Shown here: in pieces, positions 56,230-64,000 of the stretch
Layout of the letters: each line of letters opens with the position of its first letter
How positions within the stretch are numbered: the stretch's first letter is position 1
Source of the DNA: Mycobacterium hubeiense
Lineage (GTDB): Bacteria; Actinomycetota; Actinomycetes; Mycobacteriales; Mycobacteriaceae
Direction: 5' to 3'
NCBI RefSeq assembly: GCF_002838065.1
Contig: NZ_PIZU01000003.1
Location: 124,001 to 188,000, forward strand
Length of the DNA: 64,000 nucleotides
The notes under the pieces: generated by a model
The model's input: only the letters and a program-made list of their open reading frames with translations
Database searches by the model: none
Told to the model about the DNA's origin: nothing
Program-made: the position numbers and the translations under genes

Positions 56230-57288
56230 GTGACCGACGAGCCGCTCGGCAGCCACGTGCTGGAACTGCAGGTGGCCGACGTCGTCGAAGAGACCGCCGA
56301 CGCTCGGTCCCTGGTGTTCAGCGTGCCCGAGGACGCCGACATCCCCGCCGAACGACTCCAGTACTCGCCCGGCCAGTTCCTCACACTGCGCGTGCCCAGC
56401 GACCGCACCGGATCGGTGGCCCGCTGCTACTCGCTGTGCAGCTCACCGTTCACCGGCGACCCGATGACCGTCACCGTCAAGCGCACCGCCGACGGGTATG
56501 CCTCCAACTGGCTGTGCGACCACGCGCACGTCGGCATGAAGATCCACGTGCTGGCCCCGTCGGGCACCTTCGTGCCCAAGAACCTGGATGCCGACTTTCT
56601 GCTGCTGGCGGCCGGCAGCGGCATCACCCCGATGATGGCGATCTGCAAGTCGGCGCTGGCCGAGGGCAGCGGCAAGGTGGTGCTGATCTACGCCAACCGC
56701 GACGAGAACTCGATCATCTTCGCCGAGGCGCTGCGCGAGCTGGCCGCCAAATACCCCGACCGGCTCACCGTCGTGCACTGGCTGGAGACGGTGCAGGGGC
56801 TGCCGAGCGCGGCGGCGCTGGCCGGACTCGCGGCGCCGTACACCGGACACGACGGATACATCTGCGGCCCAGGGCCGTTCATGGCCGCCGCCGAAGAGGC
56901 GCTTCAAAGTTCGGGTGTGCCCCCGGAGCGCATCCACATCGAAGTGTTCAAATCGCTGGAGTCCGATCCGTTCGCGGCGGTGGTGATCGAGGAGGACGAC
57001 AGCGACGAAGGCCCGGCCACGGCCGTGGTCACGCTCGACGGGAAGACCCACGAGATCCGCTGGCCGCGCAACGCCAAGCTGCTCGACGTGCTGCTCGACA
57101 AGGGTCTCGACGCGCCGTTCTCCTGCCGCGAGGGCCACTGCGGGGCCTGCGCGGTGCTCAAAAAGAGCGGCGAGGTCGAGATGGAAGTCAACGACGTGCT
57201 CGAGCAATCCGACCTCGACGAGGGCCTGATCCTTGGTTGCCAGGCGCGCCCGCGGTCCGATTCGGTCGAAGTCACCTACGACGAATAG
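56230..57288 (+). CDS. kshB: 3-ketosteroid 9-alpha-hydroxylase reductase KshB
   Basis: 352-aa NADH-dependent reductase feeding electrons to the Rieske oxygenase KshA (outside the window). Domains in order: FAD-binding barrel with RCYSL at residues 65-69, NAD domain with AAGSGITPMM, and a C-terminal plant-type [2Fe-2S] ferredoxin with Cys299, Cys304, Cys307 and Cys337. GTG 56230 has GGAAGG about nine bases upstream. Confidence 0.95.
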   Translation: MTDEPLGSHVLELQVADVVEETADARSLVFSVPEDADIPAERLQYSPGQFLTLRVPSDRTGSVARCYSLCSSPFTGDPMTVTVKRTADGYASNWLCDHAHVGMKIHVLAPSGTFVPKNLDADFLLLAAGSGITPMMAICKSALAEGSGKVVLIYANRDENSIIFAEALRELAAKYPDRLTVVHWLETVQGLPSAAALAGLAAPYTGHDGYICGPGPFMAAAEEALQSSGVPPERIHIEVFKSLESDPFAAVVIEEDDSDEGPATAVVTLDGKTHEIRWPRNAKLLDVLLDKGLDAPFSCREGHCGACAVLKKSGEVEMEVNDVLEQSDLDEGLILGCQARPRSDSVEVTYDE

Positions 57289-57309
57289 CGAGCGGATACC
57301 TTTCTTGCG

Positions 57310-57879
57310 ATGAACAGGCTCCTAGCAGCGTCTGCGGCAGTGCTGTCCGCGGCGCTCGTGCATCCCGCCCCGGCAACCGCCGCGTCCAACTCGGCCAATT
57401 CCTCGATCGCGGTCGATCCGGCCACCCAGATCGAGATGCACGTCACCGCCGACTGCGCGGGCGCCAGGTGCTACTTCAAAACCAGCGCCAACTTGCTGAC
57501 TCCCAACGGCCCTACCGGTTTTCCCGGCGACACCTGGGCGCGGCAGACCATCACACTGCGCAGCAACGACCGCGACGTGTGGCAGGAAGCCTCCTACAGC
57601 GCGCCGGCCGGTGTGCCGCGTGAGACCAAGGGCGCCAATCACAACAATGTGCTGTCGCGGATGCTCAAAGAGCCCGCAGCCGTCCAGATCTCGGTCACCT
57701 ATTTCGGTGGCGGGCCGATCGAGCGTTTCACGGTCGACGGCGAGTCGATGCCCGTCGACTGGGGCACGGGGCAACCGGACACCCGCGCAGCCTTTTTCGC
57801 ATGCTCGCATATCCAGGTGGTGTACGGCGGCGTGAACCTGACCTCGCCGGAGGCCTGCGCGCAGACCACATTCAACTAG
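57310..57879 (+). CDS. Small exported protein (Rv3572-like)
   Basis: 189-aa secreted protein. The signal peptide is about residues 1-25 (MNRLLAASAAVLSAALVHPAPATAA). The mature part is beta-rich with four cysteines. It starts 21 bases after kshB and matches the position of Rv3572, so it is probably in the KstR-controlled transcript. No catalytic motif seen. Confidence 0.8.
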   Translation: MNRLLAASAAVLSAALVHPAPATAASNSANSSIAVDPATQIEMHVTADCAGARCYFKTSANLLTPNGPTGFPGDTWARQTITLRSNDRDVWQEASYSAPAGVPRETKGANHNNVLSRMLKEPAAVQISVTYFGGGPIERFTVDGESMPVDWGTGQPDTRAAFFACSHIQVVYGGVNLTSPEACAQTTFN

Positions 57880-57899
57880 CTGGGCCTAGGCTCGAGGAC

Positions 57900-58787
57900 G
57901 TGAGCACGCCCACCGTCGGCTCGCCGGCCGAACTGGCGCAAGCACTCGAGGCCACCGGTTACCTCGCCGATGACGGCGTGGCCACGGCCGCGTTCCTGGC
58001 TCTGCGGATGGGGCGTCCGCTGTTCTGCGAGGGTGAACCCGGCACCGGTAAGACGTCGCTGGCGGCGGCGCTGGCCGAGGCGTTCGGACTGCCGTTGATC
58101 CGGCTGCAGTGCCACGAAGGCATCGACGCCGCACAGGCGCTCTACGACTGGGACTTCCCGCGCCAACTGCTGCATCTGCGGACGTTGGAGGCCGCCAGCG
58201 ACGGACATCTCGAGCCCGACGCCGCCGAACGCTCCCTCTACACCCGGCGGTTCCTGTTGGAGCGTCCGTTGCTGCGGGCCCTCACCGAAGCACCGTGCGT
58301 GTTGCTTGTCGACGAAATCGACCGCGCCGACGACGAATTCGAGGCGTTCCTGCTGCAGGTGCTCGACGAGAACGCCGTCACCATCCCCGAACTCGGTGAA
58401 GTGCGCGCCACCACACCCCCACTGGTGGTGGTGACGTCCAACCGCACGCGTGACGTGCACGACGCGCTCAAACGTCGCTGCCTCTACCACTGGCTCGAAC
58501 ATCCCGATCTGGCACGCGAGGTCGCGATCCTGCGCCGCCGCATCCCGGGTATCGGAGTGACGCTGGCTAACCAGGTCGCACACGCCGTGCGCGCCCTGCG
58601 GGAAATGGAACTGCTCAAGCCGCCGGGCGTGGCCGAATCGCTGGACTGGGCCCGCGCTCTGGCCGAACTCGACCGCGACGTGCTCGACGCGCAGACGGCC
58701 GCGGCCACGCTCGGCGCGGTGCTCAAGTACCGCGAGGATCTCGACCGGGTGACCCGTAGCGGACTGGACCGCCTGCTGGCGGGCTGA
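57900..58787 (+). CDS. MoxR-type AAA+ ATPase (CoxD-like)
   Basis: 295-aa AAA+ ATPase. Walker A is GEPGTGKTSL near residue 41, Walker B LLVDEIDRAD near residue 137, and sensor VVVTSNRTRD near residue 180. Such ATPases act with VWA proteins to insert cofactors or activate molybdenum hydroxylases. GTG 57900 is chosen; the longer frame lies in the preceding gene. One base separates it from the VWA gene. Confidence 0.9.
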   Translation: MSTPTVGSPAELAQALEATGYLADDGVATAAFLALRMGRPLFCEGEPGTGKTSLAAALAEAFGLPLIRLQCHEGIDAAQALYDWDFPRQLLHLRTLEAASDGHLEPDAAERSLYTRRFLLERPLLRALTEAPCVLLVDEIDRADDEFEAFLLQVLDENAVTIPELGEVRATTPPLVVVTSNRTRDVHDALKRRCLYHWLEHPDLAREVAILRRRIPGIGVTLANQVAHAVRALREMELLKPPGVAESLDWARALAELDRDVLDAQTAAATLGAVLKYREDLDRVTRSGLDRLLAG

Positions 58788-58788
58788 G

Positions 58789-59886
58789 ATGTCCACCGGG
58801 CCTGAGGTCGGCGTCGCCGGATTCGCGCACGCGTTGGCCGCCGCGGGCCTGCCCGTCACCTCCGATGGCGTCGAAACCTTCACCCGGGCACTCCAACTCG
58901 TCGAACTCGCCGATCCGAGGCAGGTGTACTGGGTCGGCCGCGCCACCCTTTGCCGCGCGCCCGACGACATTCCGTACTACGACCAGGTGTTCGAGAACTG
59001 GTTCGGCTCAACGGCATTGGTGCAGACCACGCCGCACACACAACCACGCCAGGGCCGCATCGCCGCACTGGAGCCGTCCAGCGACACCCGGGCCGACGGT
59101 GATGCGCCCCTGCTGCGGGTCGCGGCCGACGACACCGAGATCCTGCGCCACAAAGACATCGCCGACCTCACCGCGGCCGAACGTGCGCATCTGGCCGAGC
59201 TCGTCGCGGCACTGCGACCCCACCCGCCGACACGCCCGGCCATGCGACTGCGTCCGTCGCGCCGCGGCCCCGTCGACCCGCGCCGCACCGTGCGCAGCAT
59301 GCTGGCCGCGGGTGGCGAACCGGTACAACCCCGCCACCACCGCAAGGCGACCCGGCCCCGCCGAGTGGTGTTGCTGCTGGACGTGTCCGGATCGATGAGC
59401 CCGTACGCCGATGCGCTGCTGCGGTTCGCCCACATCGTCGCACGCAGCAATCCGCTGGGCACCGAGGTGTTCTCGCTGGGGACGCGGCTGACGCGGCTGT
59501 CACGAGCGCTGCGGGGCCGCGATCCCGAGTTGGCACTGGCCGCCGCCGGCCGCACGGTGCCCGACTGGGCCGGCGGCACCCGGCTCGGTGAGACGCTGCG
59601 CGCATTCCTGGACCACTGGGGCCGTCGCGGCCTGGCCCGCGGTGCCGTCGTGGTGATCTTCTCCGACGGCTGGGAGCGCGGCGACCCGGCGTTGCTCGCC
59701 GAGCAGATGGCCCAGCTGCGCCGCCTCGCCCACGCGGTGTTGTGGGTCAACCCGCATGCCGGTGGGAAGGGATACGAACCGGTGCAGTCCGGGATCGCCG
59801 CTGCGCTGCCGTACCTCGACGGTCTGCTGGCCGGCCACAGCCTGGCCACGCTGCAGGAACTGCTGGCCCAGATGCGTACAGTCTGA
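58789..59886 (+). CDS. VWA domain protein (CoxE-like)
   Basis: 365-aa protein with a C-terminal von Willebrand A domain. The MIDAS motif DVSGSMS lies near residue 199 (VVLLLDVSGSMSPYA), followed by WAGGTRLGE and VVIFSDGWERGD. Partner of the MoxR ATPase in maturation of CODH-type enzymes. Confidence 0.9.
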   Translation: MSTGPEVGVAGFAHALAAAGLPVTSDGVETFTRALQLVELADPRQVYWVGRATLCRAPDDIPYYDQVFENWFGSTALVQTTPHTQPRQGRIAALEPSSDTRADGDAPLLRVAADDTEILRHKDIADLTAAERAHLAELVAALRPHPPTRPAMRLRPSRRGPVDPRRTVRSMLAAGGEPVQPRHHRKATRPRRVVLLLDVSGSMSPYADALLRFAHIVARSNPLGTEVFSLGTRLTRLSRALRGRDPELALAAAGRTVPDWAGGTRLGETLRAFLDHWGRRGLARGAVVVIFSDGWERGDPALLAEQMAQLRRLAHAVLWVNPHAGGKGYEPVQSGIAAALPYLDGLLAGHSLATLQELLAQMRTV

Positions 59887-59940
59887 ACCGGTTTCACCAT
59901 TTCGCCGGTCAGTGCCCGTCGCACACGCCAGAGTAGGACC

Positions 59941-60417
59941 ATGCGCATCAACCTCACCGTCGATGGGACCTCGTATACCGACGACGTCGAGCCGCGCCTG
60001 CTGCTCGTGCACTACCTGCGCGACCGGCTCGGCAAAGTCGGCACCGTCGTCGGCTGCGACACCAGCAATTGCGGCGCGTGCACCGTCCACCTCGACGGGC
60101 ACAGCGTCAAGTCCTGCTCTGTACTGGCCGTTCAGGCCGACGGCTGCGAGGTCCTCACCGTCGAAGGGCTCTCGGCGAACGGCACGCTGCACCCCATCCA
60201 GGAGGCGTTCCGCGACAAACACGGTTTGCAGTGCGGGTTCTGCACACCCGGAATGATCATGCAGACGCTCGACCTGCTCGCCGAAGAACCCGATCCGGAC
60301 GACGACACCGTGCGGCACGGGCTGGAAGGCAATCTGTGCCGCTGCACCGGCTACCAGAACATCGTGACTGCCGTGCAGGATGCGGCGCAGCGGCTGCGCG
60401 CGGGCGGTGCCCGATGA
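59941..60417 (+). CDS. Molybdenum hydroxylase small [2Fe-2S] subunit (CoxS-like)
   Basis: 158-aa electron-transfer subunit. N-terminal plant-type cluster: Cys39, Cys44, Cys47 and Cys59. C-terminal cluster motifs: CGFCTPGM and CRCTGYQN. It passes electrons between the molybdenum and FAD subunits. ATG 59941; overlaps coxL by four bases. Confidence 0.92.
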   Translation: MRINLTVDGTSYTDDVEPRLLLVHYLRDRLGKVGTVVGCDTSNCGACTVHLDGHSVKSCSVLAVQADGCEVLTVEGLSANGTLHPIQEAFRDKHGLQCGFCTPGMIMQTLDLLAEEPDPDDDTVRHGLEGNLCRCTGYQNIVTAVQDAAQRLRAGGAR

Positions 60418-62796
60418 CCGCGCCCGTCGCCAGCCCAGAACGCGAGATCGGTAAGGCGCGTCGGCGCAAGGAAGACGAACACCTCATCACCGGGCGCACC
60501 CGGTGGACCGACAACTTGGTGCTGCCCGGCATGCAACACCTGGCGATCCTGCGCAGCCCGCTGGCGCACGCGCGCATCACCGGCATCGACGTCAGCGCCG
60601 CGCGCGATATGCCCGGCGTGGTGGCGGTGTTCACCGGTGCCGACTTTGCCGACGAGCAGGGCAGCCTGCCGTGCGCGTGGCCCATCACCGAAGACATGCA
60701 GGCGCCGACCGCCCCCTCGCTGGCGGTGGACACCGTCAACTTCGCCGGCGAGGCCGTCGCCGTCGTGGTGGCCCGCAGCGCGTACGAGGCCTACGACGCG
60801 CTCGAGGCGATCGACATCGACTACGAGGATCTGCCGATCGTCCTCGACCTCGCAGCCGCGGCCGCCGACGACGCCGACCTGGTCCATCCCGACCTCGGTA
60901 CCAACGTCAGCGCCACCTGGACCTTCGATTCGGCCGAGGCCGGCACCGGGGGCGATGTCGAAGCGGCCATCCGTGACGCAGAAGTGTTGGTGGAGCGCAC
61001 CTTCCGGCAACAGCGGCTGATTCCGGCGTTTATGGAGCCGCGCTCGGTGGTGGTGGACCCGACGGGCCCGCAGCTCACCATGTGGTCGGCCACCCAGATC
61101 CCGCACATCCTGCGGCTGATGCTGGCGACGACGCTGGAGATCCCCGAACACAAGCTGCGCGTCATCGCCCCGGACGTCGGCGGCGGCTTCGGCGGCAAGC
61201 TGCAGGTGACGCCGGAGGAGGTGATCACCCTGCTGGTCGCGCGGCGACTCGGCAAGCCGGTCAAGTACACCGAAACCCGCAGCGAGTCGATGCTCGCCGC
61301 CCATCACGGCCGCGACCAGATCCAGAAACTGACGCTGGCCGCCCGTCGCGACGGCACCGTCACCGGTCTGAAGGTCGAGCTGCTCGCCGATATGGGCGCC
61401 TACCTACGACTGGTCACGCCCGGAGTGCCGATCCTGGGCGCGTTCATGTTCAACGGCATCTACAAATTCCCGTCGTATCACTTCAGCTGCACCAACGTCT
61501 TCACCAACAAGACGCCCACCGACGCCTATCGCGGTGCCGGACGCCCGGAGGCCACCTTCGCCATCGAGCGGATGATGGACGAACTGGCCGCCGAACTGGC
61601 GGTGGACCCGTTGGAGCTGCGCGAGCGCAATTGGATTGCGCACGAAGAGTTTCCGTTCGACACCGTCGCGGGCCTGACCTACGACTCGGGTAATTACGAG
61701 GCCGCCACCGCGAAGGCGCGGGAGTTGTTCGACTACGACGGCCTGCGTCGCGAACAGGCGTCGCGACGCAGAAGCGACGATCCGGTGCAACTGGGCATCG
61801 GGGTATCGACGTTCACCGAGATGTGCGGGCTGGCGCCGTCGCGGGTGCTCGGTTCGCTGTCCTACGGCGCGGGCGGTTGGGAGCATGCGGCGATCCGGAT
61901 GCTGCCCACCGGCAAGGTCGAGGTGGTCACCGGCTCGTCGCCGCACGGGCAGGGGCACGTGACGGCGTGGAGTCAGATTGTCGCCGACACGCTCGGGGTG
62001 CCGTTCGAAGACGTCGAGGTGCTGCACGGTGACACTCAGAGTTCGCCCAAGGGTCTGGACACCTACGGGTCACGGTCGCTGGCGGTCGGCGGCATCGCGG
62101 TGGTCAAGGCCGCCGAGAAGGTAGTCGCGAAGGCGAAACCGTTTGCGGCGCATCTCATGGAGTGCGCCGAGGACGATCTCGAGTTCAGCGAAGGGCGATT
62201 TCGGGTAAAGGGAACAGAGAAGGCCGTCGGGCTCGCAGATGTGACGCAGGCCGTGTTCGCCGCGCACGATCTGCCCGACGGCGTCGAACCCAACCTCGAT
62301 GCGGAGGCGACCTACGATCCGGAGAACTTCTCGTTCCCACACGGCACCCACCTGTGCGCCGCCGAAGTCGACACCGAGACGGGGCAGACGGATTCGCTCG
62401 TATGTGTGTGTCGACGACGTCGGCCACGTGGTCAACCCGATGATCGTGGACGGACAGGTGCACGGCGGGTTGGCGCAGGGCATCGCGCAGGCGCTGTACG
62501 AGGAGGCCGTGCACGACGAGTCCGGCACGCTGCTGTCCGGGTCGTTCGCCTCCTACCTGTTGCCGTCGGCGGTCGACCTGCCGTCCTTTGTGACGGGGCG
62601 CACGGAGACTCCGGCCACCGACAACCCGTTGGGCGTCAAGGGCGTTGGCGAGGCCGGCACCATCGCTTCCACCCCGGCGGTGGTCAACGCGGTGCTGGAT
62701 GCGGTGCGCCATCTCGGGGTACGCGACATTGAAATGCCGTGTACGCCAATGAGGGTCTGGCGAGCCATCCAATCGGCCCGCGGAGGTGCGCAGTGA
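60414..62796 (+). pseudogene. Molybdenum hydroxylase large subunit, form II CoxL-like, frameshifted
   Basis: The frame from ATG 60414 encodes a xanthine-oxidase-family molybdopterin subunit with GGGFGGKL and the form II active-site loop AYRGAGR at residues 371-377. True CO dehydrogenases have AYxCSFR, so CO is not the likely substrate. Homology leaves this frame near 62388-62391. It resumes one frame over (IRSYVCVDDVGHVVNP, then GVKGVGEAGTIAS) to a stop at 62796. Without correction the product is 772 aa and loses the active-site Glu of GVGEAGT. A single-base insertion, or a two-base loss, before ATTCGC explains it. Confidence 0.8.
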
Positions 62797-63644
62797 TCCC
62801 GGCAGCATTCGACTATGTCGCCCCGACCACGGTCGACGACGCGGTGCGGGCTCTGGCGGATGCCGGAGAGGACGCGAAGGTCATCGCCGGCGGGCAGAGT
62901 CTGATGCCGATGCTGCGGCTGCGGCTCGCCGCGCCGACGGCGCTGATCGACCTCACGCGCATCGCGGAGTTGCGCGAAATCCGCGAGGACGGCGACGATC
63001 TCGTCGTCGGCGCCATGGCCACCTATTACGATCTGCTGCGAAATCCCTTGGTGCACGAGCACGCACTGCTGCTGATCGAGGCGACCCGAACCGTCGCCGA
63101 CCCGCAGATCCGGCACCGCGGCACGCTGGGCGGCGCGTTGGCGCACGCCGATCCGGCCGGTGACTTGTGTGCGCCGGTGCTGGCATTGGAGGCGACGCTG
63201 ACGGCCGTCGGGCCGGCGGGTCGCCGGACGATTCCGGTCGCGGAGTTCTTCGTCGACTACTTCACCACCGCGCTGCAGCCCGATGAGGTGCTCGTGGAGG
63301 CGCGGATTCCCAAACACACCGGCTGGGGTGCGCGCTACGAGAAGTTCAATCGGGTTGCGCAGGCCTGGTCGATCGTCGCCGCGGCGGCCACGGTCGAGAT
63401 GGACGGCACAATGATCCGGCAGGCGCGTATCGCGTTGACGAATATGGCGTCGGTGCCGGTGCGGGCCCGCGCCGTGGAGGAAGCGCTGACCGGTCAAGAA
63501 GCGTCGTCGGATGTGATCCGCGCGGCGGCCGAGCATGCCGCGGAGGGCACCAATCCGATCAGCGATGACAACGCCGACGCAGAGTACCGGATACACCTGG
63601 CCAAGGTGCTGACGCGCCGCGCAGTGATGGCCGCGGCGTCCTAG
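62793..63644 (+). CDS. Molybdenum hydroxylase FAD subunit (CoxM-like)
   Basis: 283-aa FAD-binding subunit. FAD motifs are IAGGQSLMPML near residue 31 and TLGGALAHADPAGD near residue 112. GTG 62793 overlaps the end of the coxL reading frame by four bases (GTGA), which confirms the frame in which coxL must finish. It ends four bases inside the convergent dehydrogenase gene. Confidence 0.92.
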   Translation: MIPAAFDYVAPTTVDDAVRALADAGEDAKVIAGGQSLMPMLRLRLAAPTALIDLTRIAELREIREDGDDLVVGAMATYYDLLRNPLVHEHALLLIEATRTVADPQIRHRGTLGGALAHADPAGDLCAPVLALEATLTAVGPAGRRTIPVAEFFVDYFTTALQPDEVLVEARIPKHTGWGARYEKFNRVAQAWSIVAAAATVEMDGTMIRQARIALTNMASVPVRARAVEEALTGQEASSDVIRAAAEHAAEGTNPISDDNADAEYRIHLAKVLTRRAVMAAAS

Positions 63645-64000
63645 CGCGGCAGGCCGAGCAGGCGTTCGCCGGCCAGCGTCAGCAGGATCTGCTCGGTGCC
63701 GCCGGCGATGGTCAGGCATCGCGTGTTGAGGAAGTCGTGCACGGTCTTGTTCTCGACCACGCCGCCGCCCTCGGACAGCTCCATCCGGAACTCCGACAGC
63801 GCCTGCCGGTAGCGCACGCCGATCAGCTTGCGGGCAGACGATTCCGCGCCCGGATCCTGTCCCCCGACGGCCAACTGCGCGATCCGCTGGTCGAGCAGCG
63901 AACCCACTTGCGCGGACACGATCAGTTCGCCGAGCCGGTCTTGCAGCGCCGGGTCGAGGTCGAGTTCAGTCACCGTACGCAGCAGCTCTTCCATCGGGTT
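63641..64000 (-). CDS. fadE34: Acyl-CoA dehydrogenase C-terminus (FadE34/ChsE3-like), cut by window edge
   Basis: The last 119 codons of a minus-strand gene that continues past the window. The end GGTEQILLTLAGERLLGLPR with VHDFLNTRCLTIAG is an acyl-CoA dehydrogenase C-terminus. fadE34 (Rv3573c) follows Rv3572 in M. tuberculosis, so this is probably that side-chain dehydrogenase, but only the tail is visible. Confidence 0.7.
   Translation of the reverse strand, partial: NPMEELLRTVTELDLDPALQDRLGELIVSAQVGSLLDQRIAQLAVGGQDPGAESSARKLIGVRYRQALSEFRMELSEGGGVVENKTVHDFLNTRCLTIAGGTEQILLTLAGERLLGLPR

Noticed and set aside
60414..62732. CoxL as an intact carbon monoxide dehydrogenase
   Set aside because: The loop is AYRGAGR rather than AYxCSFR and the frame is broken before the catalytic Glu.

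Overview
The window is high-GC, densely packed actinobacterial DNA. Its gene content and order match the sterol/cholesterol catabolic locus of mycobacteria. From memory of Mycobacterium tuberculosis H37Rv, it is collinear with roughly Rv3529c to Rv3573c. The chief identifiers are an F420-dependent Ddn nitroreductase next to fadA5, the ChsE/ChsH/Ltp2 side-chain set, HsaABCDEFG, KshB, and the KstR2 regulon with echA20, ipdABC, fadD3 and fadE30-33. PE/PPE genes present at this locus in M. tuberculosis are absent. A different ESX-type substrate pair sits where PPE63 would be, so a non-tuberculous Mycobacterium/Mycolicibacterium is likely. The species cannot be named from this sequence.

Layout. 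1-3.2 kb: a three-gene minus operon (DUF1214-type protein, SDR, sulfotransferase) behind a KstR operator, divergent from an IclR regulator. 4.4-8.1 kb: a 1036-aa SARP/STAND-type regulator and a small exported protein. 8.1-13.6 kb: hsaE-hsaG-hsaF (minus) divergent from kstD-chsH3 (plus) around one KstR operator. 13.6-15.4 kb: two type VII secretion-like substrates. 15.5-21.5 kb: cyp125-chsE1-chsE2-chsH2-chsH1-ltp2 (minus) divergent from fadA5-hypothetical-ddn. 23.8-26.1 kb: exported histidine phosphatase and an ArsR/SRPBCC pair. 26.0-30.8 kb: two SDRs and a TAXI-TRAP transporter on the minus strand behind a KstR2 operator, divergent from echA20-ipdA-ipdB-ipdC. 34.3-35.8 kb: a SatD-like gene and a membrane partner with striking repeats. 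35.8-44.1 kb: fadE30-ipdF-kstR2-fadA6 (minus) divergent from fadD3-fadE31-32-33 around a second KstR2 operator, then aspB. 45.4-52.5 kb: accessory insert with a ketone-body operon and LysR regulator, a frameshifted small gene, VapBC and a lipase-like hydrolase. 52.5-57.9 kb: hsaA-D-C-B (minus) divergent from kshB around two KstR operators. 57.9-63.6 kb: moxR-coxE-coxS-coxL-coxM, form II molybdenum hydroxylase, with coxL frameshifted. 63.6 kb to the end: C-terminus of an acyl-CoA dehydrogenase, probably fadE34/chsE3.

How the genes work together. CYP125, FadA5, ChsE1/E2, ChsH1/H2, ChsH3 and Ltp2 oxidise and shorten the sterol side chain. KstD and KshB (with KshA outside the window) open ring B. 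HsaA/B, HsaC and HsaD open and cleave ring A, and HsaE/F/G convert the C6 fragment to central metabolites. FadD3, FadE30, IpdF, IpdC, EchA20, IpdAB, FadA6 and FadE31-33 degrade the remaining C/D rings. KstR sites mark the upper pathway and KstR2 sites the lower one. Gene assignments rest on reading of sequence and synteny recalled from M. tuberculosis; no database search was run.
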